A DNA stretch of 5,543 nucleotides from Palsa-461 sp036844945 (GCA_036844945.1 DAIUEV010000098.1:1-5543); one strand, 5' to 3'. Shown: positions 1 through 5,532, counted from the first letter of the stretch. The notes: generated from the sequence alone by a model not told the origin. Made by a program: numbers and translations.

Positions 1-1677
1 CTGACCCCCGATGAACAGGCGGCCCTGCAACTCGCCGTCGCCGGCGTGCACCTCGGCGATCCTAGTGGCCGGGATGCCCTGGCCAAGTTGGGTGCCACCG
101 GGGTCGGCGACGCCCAGCCCCTCGCCTCGCTCGACCCGCCGCCGGCGCTCGTGCCCCTCTTCGATGCCGTGCGCATCCGCGCCTCGGTCCACTTTCGACA
201 CCGCGGCTCGGACCGCACGATGTCGCCGGCGGGCCTGTGGTTCCGCCGCGGTCACTGGTACGCGGTGGGGTGGGACGCCGACCGCGACGCGCCACGGAGC
301 TTCCGCGTCGACCGCATCGAGGGGCTCCCGAGCGTGGGGGCGGAGGGCAGCGGGACCCTCCCCGAGGACTTCGACCCGTCCTCGTTCGTGCCTGACGAGC
401 CCTGGCTGACCGGGGGAGAGGGGGCCGAGGACGTCGAGCTGTCTGTCGACCCGATCGAGGCGCAGCGGGTCCTCGACGAGCTCGGACCGGCGAGCCTCGT
501 CTCGCGCGCCGAGGACGGCTCGGTGCGCCTGCGGCTGGCGGTGACCAACCGCGGCGGCCTGCGCTCCTGGGTGCTCGGCCTGGGTGACCATGCCGAGGTC
601 CTCGGCCCCGACGAGGTCCGCGCCGATCTCGTGGCGTGGCTGCACGCCATCGTCGACACCGAGGTCGCCACCGGCCCGGCGCCCTCGTTGGCGCCTCCGG
701 AGCCGTCGAGCGGCGCGACGCCCGAGCCGGCCGGCCCGCGCCGGGAGGGCCGCGACGTCCGCGACCGGCTGCGCCGCCTCATGGCCATCGTCGGGTGGCT
801 GGCCAAGGTCGGCGCCGCGCCGATCGAGGAGGTGGCGGCGCGCTTCGGGCTGGACCAGGACGAGCTCGTCCGCGAGCTCGAGCTGGCCGCCTGCTGCGGG
901 GTGCCCCCCTACTCGCCCGACGCGTTGATGGAGATCGTCGTCACCGACCACTCGGTCGAGGCGTTCCTGCCCGAGGGGATGGCCCGGCCCCGTCGGCTCA
1001 CGCCGGCCGAGGGCTTCGCGCTGGCGGCGGCGGCCCGGACGATCCTCGCCGTCCCGGGCGCCGACGCCGACGGCTCGCTCGCCCGGGCGGCCGCCAAGCT
1101 CGAGGCGGTCCTCGGCGCCCGCGAGACCGTGACCGTGGACCTTCCCGCACCGCCGCTGCTCGCCGACGTGCAGCGGCTGGTGGAGGCGGGGCGTTCGGCC
1201 GAGATCGAGTACCACTCAGGGTCGAGCGACGAGGTCACCGAGCGGCGGGTCGACCCGGTGCAGGTCGTGTCGCTCGACGGCCACTGGTACCTCGACGCGT
1301 TCTGCCACCGGGCCGGGGGGCTCCGCCGGTTCCGGGTCGACCGCATCCGCCGCCTCACCGAGCTCGACCCGGTGCCCGGCGACCTCCCGACCCCCCGGGC
1401 CCCCTCCGAGGACTCCTTCATCCCGGGTCCCGGCTCCGAGGTGGTCCAGCTCGAGCTCGGCCCGGGTGCGACGTGGGTGGTCGACAGCGTCCCGGTCCTC
1501 GAGTCGACCCCCCGGGCCGACGGTGGAGCCGACGTCACCCTGGCGGTCGGCGGGACGGCCTGGTTCGAACGGCTGCTGCTCCAGGCCGGTCCCTCGGCCC
1601 GAGTGGTCGCGCCGCCCGAGTGGCGCGACCTCGCCCAGCGGGCGGCGGGGCGCGTCCTCGCTCGCTACGGCGCGTAG
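1..1677 (+). CDS. PafBC-like double WYL-domain transcriptional regulator (5' end outside window)
   Basis: The frame is open from base 1 with no convincing start, so the gene begins upstream; 558 residues are visible, ending at TAG 1675-1677. Two copies of an HTH-WYL-WCX architecture are seen, the first lacking its HTH. The first WYL domain has GHWYA near residues 84-88 and FRVDRI at 101-106. Its WCX-like tail (LRSWVLGLGDHAEVLGP) follows at about 184-200. A second winged-HTH-like segment starts near residue 257 and contains the PafC-like CGVPPYSPDALMEI. The second WYL domain has GHWYLDAFC (W429, Y430, L431) and FRVDRI (444-449), then a second WCX-like tail. Fused PafB/PafC proteins are known in actinobacteria; in mycobacteria PafBC activates DNA-damage genes and WYL domains are thought to sense nucleic-acid ligands. 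The first motif reads WYA instead of WYL. Another paralogous double-WYL regulator cannot be excluded. A GTG at 46 is an internal codon, not the start: conserved-looking LTPDEQAAL sequence precedes it. Confidence 0.88.
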   Translation: MTPDEQAALQLAVAGVHLGDPSGRDALAKLGATGVGDAQPLASLDPPPALVPLFDAVRIRASVHFRHRGSDRTMSPAGLWFRRGHWYAVGWDADRDAPRSFRVDRIEGLPSVGAEGSGTLPEDFDPSSFVPDEPWLTGGEGAEDVELSVDPIEAQRVLDELGPASLVSRAEDGSVRLRLAVTNRGGLRSWVLGLGDHAEVLGPDEVRADLVAWLHAIVDTEVATGPAPSLAPPEPSSGATPEPAGPRREGRDVRDRLRRLMAIVGWLAKVGAAPIEEVAARFGLDQDELVRELELAACCGVPPYSPDALMEIVVTDHSVEAFLPEGMARPRRLTPAEGFALAAAARTILAVPGADADGSLARAAAKLEAVLGARETVTVDLPAPPLLADVQRLVEAGRSAEIEYHSGSSDEVTERRVDPVQVVSLDGHWYLDAFCHRAGGLRRFRVDRIRRLTELDPVPGDLPTPRAPSEDSFIPGPGSEVVQLELGPGATWVVDSVPVLESTPRADGGADVTLAVGGTAWFERLLLQAGPSARVVAPPEWRDLAQRAAGRVLARYGA

Positions 1678-1709
1678 CGGCGACCGTTCCCTCGAGGCCC
1701 GCCGGGGCC

Positions 1710-1715
1710 GAGGAG
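1710..1715 (+). promoter_or_regulatory. Ribosome binding site of the relaxase
   Basis: GAGGAG lies five bases before GTG 1721 and fixes that start. No promoter is apparent in the 43-base gap after the WYL gene, which suggests co-transcription with it. The site sits partly in a possible hairpin: CTCG and GCCC on the left (1691-1694, 1697-1700, with a small bulge) pair with GGGC and CGAG on the right (1705-1712). Confidence 0.6.
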
Positions 1716-1720
1716 CGCCC

Positions 1721-3103
1721 GTGCTGCACGTCACGACGGTGTCGGATCCCCGCGCCCGCTACTACCTCGACGACCTCGGCGACGAGCTCGCCCGCCTGAC
1801 CCCCGCCCACGCGGGGCTCGGCGGGCGCTGGACCGGGACCTCGGCCACCGCGCTGGGCCTCGCCGGGCCCGTCGACGCCGACGAGCTCGGACGGCTCCTC
1901 GAGGCGCGCCATCCGGCGACCGGCCGGCCGCTCCTCTCGCGCCCGCGGCGGGTGGTCGCCTACGACCTCACCTTCTCGGCGCCGAAGTCGGTGAGCGTGC
2001 TCGCGGGCCTGGGCACCCCCGAGGCTCGCGCGCAGGTGCTCGAGGCCCACGCCGCCGCGGTGACGTCCGCGGTCGCCTACCTCGAGCGGCGGGCCGCCAC
2101 GGTGCGGCGGGGGAGCGGCGACGAGCGGGCCGTGTGCGGCGCCGACGGCCTGGCGGCGGCGGGCTTCACCCACTGGCTGTCCCGGGCGGGCGACCCGCAC
2201 CTGCACACCCACGTCGTCGCGGCCAACCTCGGCCACGGCGAGGACGGCCGGTGGAGCGCGCTCGACGGTCGGGGGCTCTTCGCGCACGCACGTGCCGCCG
2301 GTGCGCTGTACGGCGCCGCACTCCGTGCCGGGATCGCGCCGTCGGCGGGCGGCTCGTGGCGTTGGCACGACCGAGGAGGGTGGGAGCTCGGAGGCGCCGA
2401 CCCCGCGCTGCTGGCCGCCTTTTCCGGCCGCGCCGCCGAGATCAGGGAGGAGGCGGCCCGCCGGGGCGGCGGATCGCCGGGTTCCCGCCGCATCGCATGG
2501 GCCGCCACCCGTGGCCCGAAGGATCGGCGGTCGGCGGCCGAACTGTCAGCCGACTGGGCGACGAGGGCGCGGATCGGCGGCCTCGCGCTCGGGCGCGACA
2601 CCGTCGAGAGGGACACCGAGCGGCTCGACGAGCACCGCTTCGCGGCCGAGCTTTCGGCCGGGCCGCCGTCGGGCGTGACCCGTCGCGACGTCGTCGCCGC
2701 GTGGGGGACGGCGGCGGTGGCCGGCGCGCCCGGACGCGAGATCGACGCCGCCGTCGACCACTGGGTGCCGAGTGCCGCGGGGCGCGGCGTGGCCGAGCCC
2801 CGGCTCGCCCCGGCGGAGTGTGTGCCGGCACCCCACCTGCTCCGCGCGCTCGGGCCCCGGCCGGTGGTCTCCGACGGCCAGACGGTCTGGCGGGGCGCGG
2901 CCGCGGCCCTCGATGGGTACCGGGCGCGCTGGGGGGTCACGGGACCCGAGCCGCTCGGCGCGCGGGAGCACCTCGCCGCGTTCCCCACCGCGCGTCTGGC
3001 CGAACGTGTCGAGGTGGCCCGCCGCGTCCGCGAGGCGCGGCTCGAGCTCGGCGGGCCGGCCCTCCCGGTGCTCGCCCGGGAGGGGGTCGCGCTCGAGCGC
3101 TGA
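1721..3103 (+). CDS. MobF-family (TrwC/TraI-type) relaxase without helicase domain
   Basis: The 460-residue product would nick one strand of an origin of transfer and stay covalently bound to the 5' end through tyrosine. Starting at GTG 1721 it opens MLHVTTVSDPRARYYLDD, the usual MobF opening, with the candidate catalytic tyrosines Y14/Y15. The conserved block YDLTFSAPKSVSVL follows with D82, matching the active-site Asp of TrwC/TraI. The metal-binding triad is H151, H162 and H164 in THWLSRAGDPHLHTH; its +11/+13 spacing is the same as in TrwC. WSALDGR and the downstream FSGRAAEI helix region also fit the family. All key residues are present, so it may be active. TrwC/TraI proteins are much longer (about 970-1,750 residues) and carry a C-terminal helicase. 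Here about 170 residues follow the nuclease domain, with no Walker A motif; a segment DGYRARWGVTGPEPLG near the end resembles C-terminal parts of other actinobacterial relaxases. The gene ends 14 bases from the convergent coupling-protein gene. Upstream in-frame codons from 1466 overlap the WYL gene and lack family similarity. Confidence 0.93.
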   Translation: MLHVTTVSDPRARYYLDDLGDELARLTPAHAGLGGRWTGTSATALGLAGPVDADELGRLLEARHPATGRPLLSRPRRVVAYDLTFSAPKSVSVLAGLGTPEARAQVLEAHAAAVTSAVAYLERRAATVRRGSGDERAVCGADGLAAAGFTHWLSRAGDPHLHTHVVAANLGHGEDGRWSALDGRGLFAHARAAGALYGAALRAGIAPSAGGSWRWHDRGGWELGGADPALLAAFSGRAAEIREEAARRGGGSPGSRRIAWAATRGPKDRRSAAELSADWATRARIGGLALGRDTVERDTERLDEHRFAAELSAGPPSGVTRRDVVAAWGTAAVAGAPGREIDAAVDHWVPSAAGRGVAEPRLAPAECVPAPHLLRALGPRPVVSDGQTVWRGAAAALDGYRARWGVTGPEPLGAREHLAAFPTARLAERVEVARRVREARLELGGPALPVLAREGVALER

Positions 3104-3120
3104 GGACCGAGAGGTCCTCA
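3101..3120. terminator. Bidirectional hairpin containing both convergent stop codons
   Basis: TGAGGACC (3101-3108) and GGTCCTCA (3113-3120) are perfect inverted repeats around a GAGA loop. The first three bases are the relaxase TGA and the last three are the reverse complement of the coupling-protein TGA, so the intergenic space is the hairpin itself. There is no T-tract on either side, but U-poor hairpins are common as terminators in high-GC actinobacteria. Its action in both directions is inferred from symmetry and position. Confidence 0.7.
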
Positions 3121-4542
3121 GCGGCCGAAGAGCTCGGGGGAGGGCGCGCGGGCGCGCCCGATGAGGTCGCGCCACGGCGGGTCACGGTGGGCCGGGGTGA
3201 GCCGGACCCACCCCATCCGCCGGCGGTTGTCGACTGCGAGCGCGCCGCCGGGGACGCCCCGCGCGATCACGTCGGGAGCCAGCCTCGGCCGGAACGCCCC
3301 GGTCGTCGACACCGAGCCCACCAGCCGCCGACCTCGGGTCTGACTGAAGCCGACGGTGTGGCTCGGCAGCTCGGCCTCACCGCCGAGGGTGCTGAGCGCG
3401 CGCAGCGTCGACACGTCTGCGATCCCGGGCAGGACCACCGTCGTGCCGAACAGCGAGAGGAACCCGTCGGCCTCGGGGCCCCAACGGCTGCGGGCCTGCG
3501 ACAGGTCCTGGAGGCAGGCCAGCGTGAGCAGGCCCTGTCCCGCGCCCTCGCTGACAATCGTGGGGAGGTCGGGGAGGGGGGCGATGTTGGCCACCTCGTC
3601 CAGCGCGAAGAGCACCGGCGGGCTGGTGGTGCCGGCCCGGGCCCGGTCGTAGGCGGCCTCCCTGATCTCGGCCAGCATCCCGACGACCAGTGGCGCCAGC
3701 AGCTGCTGCTGGCGGCCGGCGGCGCACACATACAGCGTCGCAGTGCCCCGGCAGAAGCCGGCCGGGTCGAGATAGGGCGGCTCGGTCGAGGCCATCGCTG
3801 CATGCGAGCGGTATGCGGCCAGCACTCCCGAGGCAGTCGACCAGATCCCGGACTGCTCGCGCTCGTCGGTCGCGAGGATGCCCGCGAGCACGTCAGCGGC
3901 GACGTTGTGCGCCTGGTCGCGCCCGAGGGCCCGCAGCGCCGGTGCCCCGTCGTGGCGGTCGATCCACGAGAGCACGTCGCGCATCGGCAGGTGCGCAAGG
4001 GCTGCAGCATGCATGATCGGCGCCAAAAGTGCGGTCGCGCGCTCGCTCCAGTGGTCTTCGGAAGAAGCGCGCGCTCCGCGGTTGACCCCGCGGCTCGATC
4101 GCACCATCGCGTCGGCCATCGCCAGCGCCCCGTCCCACTGGCGCGCCGCGTTGAGCGGTGACCAGCCCACCCGCACGACGCCTTCTGGCACCTCGGTGGT
4201 CCCGCTCGGATCGAAGAGCATCGTCCACCCACGACGAGCGCGTGCCGGTGCGGTCGAGCGCATGACGTCGGGCTTGGTCGAAGTGCTCACGACGGATCCG
4301 CCCGCCGCGAGCACGTTCGGGATGATCACCGACGAGGTCTTGCCCGACCGCGACGGCCCGAGCACGAGCGCCGAGCGCTCGGGGCCCGTCCACGCCCAGC
4401 CCCCCCAGCCAACCCCCAGGTAGAGCCCCCTTTCGCCGGGAACCGCGCCGGCAGGAGGGGTCGGCCCGCCCAACCGGCCCCACCCCGATCCGCCCCACGG
4501 TCCAGTGCTCGGTCGCCGGCCGGCCGGTTGCAGACCCACCAT
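3118..4542 (-). CDS. VirD4/TraG-type conjugative coupling protein (T4CP ATPase), no visible membrane anchor
   Basis: Coupling proteins bind the relaxosome and drive DNA to a type IV secretion channel with ATP. From ATG 4542 the product has 474 residues. A Gly/Pro-rich N-terminus leads into GLYLGVGWGGWAWTGPERSALVLG, then Walker A GPSRSGKT (62-69), SVVSTSTKPDVMR, and Walker B VLFALDEVANI with D315/E316. The QQQLLAPLVVGML helix and a C-terminal block (LSTLGGEAELPSHTVGFSQTRGRR, ending LTPAHRDPPWRDLIGR) are typical of actinobacterial TraG-like ATPases. Classical VirD4/TraG proteins have two N-terminal transmembrane helices; none is visible here, so membrane attachment would need a partner. Start choice: ATG 4542 lies shortly before the conserved region but has no Shine-Dalgarno. 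GTG 4620 (500 residues) is an alternative, also without one. The frame stays open to 4887 but there runs through palindrome-rich, lower-GC DNA. Its neighbour is the convergent relaxase, the usual functional partner. Confidence 0.9.
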   Translation of the reverse strand: MVGLQPAGRRPSTGPWGGSGWGRLGGPTPPAGAVPGERGLYLGVGWGGWAWTGPERSALVLGPSRSGKTSSVIIPNVLAAGGSVVSTSTKPDVMRSTAPARARRGWTMLFDPSGTTEVPEGVVRVGWSPLNAARQWDGALAMADAMVRSSRGVNRGARASSEDHWSERATALLAPIMHAAALAHLPMRDVLSWIDRHDGAPALRALGRDQAHNVAADVLAGILATDEREQSGIWSTASGVLAAYRSHAAMASTEPPYLDPAGFCRGTATLYVCAAGRQQQLLAPLVVGMLAEIREAAYDRARAGTTSPPVLFALDEVANIAPLPDLPTIVSEGAGQGLLTLACLQDLSQARSRWGPEADGFLSLFGTTVVLPGIADVSTLRALSTLGGEAELPSHTVGFSQTRGRRLVGSVSTTGAFRPRLAPDVIARGVPGGALAVDNRRRMGWVRLTPAHRDPPWRDLIGRARAPSPELFGR

Positions 4543-4749
4543 CGTCGACGGAAGGGTCGCGCCGCTCGCTTTCGCGGGCGCGACGACCCATTCGAGCCCC
4601 TCATCCGGCCGCGTTCTCACCGCGTGCGTCTCATGTGTGGTGATGCAGGTGTTTTCGTCCGTGCGACGCAGCCGCAGTCGCTTCGCGCGCGGTGTGTGAG
4701 CGCGTGTTGGCGCTCGATTGAAGTGCGCGACGACCACGCGCGGTGACCA

Positions 4750-4780
4750 ATTCGTGCGTGGACGCGCATGTATTCGTGCG
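4750..4780 (+). repeat. ATTCGTGCG direct repeat
   Basis: ATTCGTGCG occurs at 4750-4758 and again at 4772-4780, a period of 22 bases, about two helical turns, so both copies would face the same side of the helix. A shorter match, TTCGTGC, lies at 4879-4885. It could be an iterated protein-binding site, possibly for relaxosome or repressor proteins (inference). Confidence 0.5.
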
Positions 4781-4795
4781 CGCGTACGCACGCGA

Positions 4796-4813
4796 TGACG
4801 CGCGAACGCGTCA
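4796..4813. repeat. TGACGCG inverted repeat (7-bp stem)
   Basis: TGACGCG (4796-4802) and CGCGTCA (4807-4813) are perfect inverted repeats with a CGAA loop. A third copy, TGACGCG, is at 4844-4850, next to the palindrome AACGCGCGTT at 4835-4844. This could be a dyad operator or a structured element of an oriT; it has no T-tract and is not beside a gene end, so a terminator is unlikely. Confidence 0.5.
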
Positions 4814-4842
4814 GAACACGTGAATTCCTCGTAAAACGCGCG

Positions 4843-4871
4843 TTGACGCGGTATTGTGAACGTGCTGTGTC
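4843..4871 (+). promoter_or_regulatory. Possible promoter for the plus-strand histone-like gene
   Basis: TTGACG at 4843-4848 resembles a -35 element of the housekeeping sigma factor. At the expected 17-base spacing the -10 position reads TGTGTC (4866-4871), a poor match. Transcription from here would give a leader of over 200 bases spanning the TTGTGA inverted repeats. Weak support. Confidence 0.2.
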
Positions 4872-4917
4872 GTGTTGCTTCGTGCAACGCGCATCAGTTC
4901 ACAACACGTCGTTGTGA
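4854..4917. repeat. Nested inverted repeats with three TTGTGA boxes
   Basis: TTGTGAAC (4854-4861) is perfectly complementary to GTTCACAA (4897-4904). Inside lies another hairpin, CGTGTTGC (4871-4878) with GCAACGCG (4884-4891), which has one G-T wobble. Overlapping the right arm, TCACAAC (4899-4905) pairs perfectly with GTTGTGA (4911-4917). The 4897-4904 arm can thus pair with either neighbour, so two alternative structures are possible. As DNA this gives the box TTGTGA at 4854-4859 and 4912-4917 and its reverse complement at 4899-4904. An operator, an attenuator-like leader or an oriT stem are all possible. Confidence 0.55.
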
Positions 4918-4942
4918 CTGGGGAGCTCGGAACGAGAGGGTC

Positions 4943-5098
4943 ATGTCGAACGAGACACAGTCTGCGTCGACGGATGCTTTTGCCCCGAGTTATGGAACCG
5001 GTGCAGCGATGCGGCTCCCGATGACGTTGGTCGTCGGCGGCTCGCAGGCTTCACCTCGAGTCAACGATGAACCCACAAGGGAGGTACATCTGTGGTAA
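4943..5098 (+). CDS. Possible small leader ORF (51 residues), doubtful
   Basis: ATG 4943 opens a 51-codon frame ending at TAA 5096-5098 and overlaps the first codons of the histone-like gene by seven bases. The product begins MSNETQSAST and is not recognised; it has no obvious domain, signal peptide or membrane segment. GAGAGGG (4934-4940) precedes the ATG, but with only two bases of spacing. Third-position GC is clearly lower than in the flanking genes, which argues against a conserved protein. It may be a translated leader ORF or simply 5' untranslated sequence of the next gene. Confidence 0.2.
   Translation: MSNETQSASTDAFAPSYGTGAAMRLPMTLVVGGSQASPRVNDEPTREVHLW
5077..5085 (+). promoter_or_regulatory. 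Strong Shine-Dalgarno of the histone-like gene
   Basis: AAGGGAGGT ends within seven bases of GTG 5092 and determines that start. It is one of the strongest ribosome binding sites in the window, consistent with an abundant protein. Confidence 0.8.
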
Positions 5099-5439
5099 CC
5101 GCAAAGAAGCGGGCCCCGGCCAGGAAGGCGGCCAAACGGGCTCCAGCGAAGAAAGCGGCCAAGCGCGCGCCGGCCAGGAAAGCGGCCAAGCGGGCTCCGG
5201 CCAGGAAGGCAGTGAAGCGGACCGTCAAGAAGGCTGCAAAGCGGGCTCCGGCTCGTAAGGCCGCCAAGCGGACCGTGAAGAAGGCCGCCAAGAGGCGGGC
5301 TCCGGCCAAGAAGGCTGCGAAGCGCGCCCCGGCCAAGAAGGCTGCGAAGCGGGCTCCGGCTCGCAAGGCTGCGAAGCGTCCGGCCCGCAAGGCCGCCGCG
5401 AAGCGCGCCCCGGCCAAGAAGGCTGCCAAGCGCAGCTGA
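5092..5439 (+). CDS. Lys/Ala-rich histone H1-like repeat protein, probable nucleoid protein
   Basis: The 115-residue product is a low-complexity basic protein: 32 Lys and 20 Arg (45%), no acidic, aromatic or cysteine residues, the rest mostly Ala and Pro. After MVTA it consists of about a dozen units on the pattern KRAPA(R/K)KAA, mostly nine residues. Two variants read KRTVKKAA, one KRRAPAKKAA, one KRPARKAAA; it ends KRS. Such sequence matches the C-terminal tails of actinobacterial HU (HupB/HupS) and bacterial H1-like proteins (Hc1/Hc2), which bind DNA non-specifically and compact the nucleoid. No folded HU domain is present, so this is a free-standing tail-like protein. It is probably disordered until bound to DNA or RNA. 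GTG 5092 is chosen for its strong Shine-Dalgarno. A terminator follows 37 bases after the stop, so it is likely a single-gene transcript. A ribosomal or RNA-binding role is an alternative. Confidence 0.85.
   Translation: MVTAKKRAPARKAAKRAPAKKAAKRAPARKAAKRAPARKAVKRTVKKAAKRAPARKAAKRTVKKAAKRRAPAKKAAKRAPAKKAAKRAPARKAAKRPARKAAAKRAPAKKAAKRS
5320..5426 (+). repeat. Exact 26-bp repeat within the histone-like gene
   Basis: A 26-base stretch starting at 5320 recurs exactly at 5401, 81 bases on, three times the 27-base unit. Both are in frame and encode KRAPAKKA. Most other units differ at synonymous positions, so these copies look like a more recent duplication or conversion. Confidence 0.7.
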
Positions 5440-5475
5440 GCCGGTCGACCGGCCGAGCGCCGGCGAACTTGGAGT

Positions 5476-5507
5476 CGGATCGGGGACCCTCCGGGGTCCC
5501 CGATCCG
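5476..5507 (+). terminator. Strong stem-loop terminator after the histone-like gene
   Basis: A perfect 14-bp inverted repeat (5476-5489 with 5494-5507) encloses the loop TCCG, 37 bases after the stop codon. The stem is almost entirely G/C and has no T-tract after it, as is common for terminators in high-GC actinobacteria. It separates this gene from the next one on the same strand. Confidence 0.85.
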
Positions 5508-5532
5508 CGGTACGGCTGGCAGTTTCATCAGC

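Larger units (their letters stand above)
4621..4942. other. Repeat- and palindrome-rich intergenic region, candidate control region or oriT
   Basis: This stretch lies between the coupling-protein gene (minus) and the histone-like gene (plus) and is visibly poorer in GC than the flanking genes. I see no convincing gene. It holds a GAGCGC/GCGCTC hairpin (4698-4715), an ATTCGTGCG direct repeat (4750-4758, 4772-4780), and an alternating pyrimidine-purine tract (4775-4794). It also holds a TGACGCG/CGCGTCA hairpin (4796-4813), the palindrome AACGCGCGTT (4835-4844), and TTGTGA boxes in both orientations (4854-4917). Divergent promoters are expected here. An oriT is possible because the MobF relaxase and its coupling protein are adjacent, but no known nic sequence was recognised. 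Confidence 0.55.

Noticed and set aside
1466..1720. N-terminal extension of the relaxase from 1466
   Set aside because: It overlaps the WYL gene, has no relaxase similarity, and the conserved MobF opening starts at GTG 1721 with its own GAGGAG.
636..1799. A 387-codon plus-strand open frame
   Set aside because: It is an Arg/Gly/Ala-rich alternate frame of the WYL regulator, produced by high GC content.
2134..4161. A 675-codon open frame on the plus strand spanning the relaxase and coupling-protein genes
   Set aside because: It is Arg/Gly/Pro-rich shadow sequence that overlaps two well-supported genes, one of them antisense, and shows no domain.
4621..4887. N-terminal extension of the coupling protein up to 4887
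   Set aside because: It would run through palindromes and alternating tracts of unlike composition, encoding Arg/His/Thr-rich sequence without membrane helices or family similarity.
5092..5439. CRISPR-like or intergenic tandem array
   Set aside because: The repeats are in-frame coding units without spacers of regular size and have a strong ribosome binding site before them.
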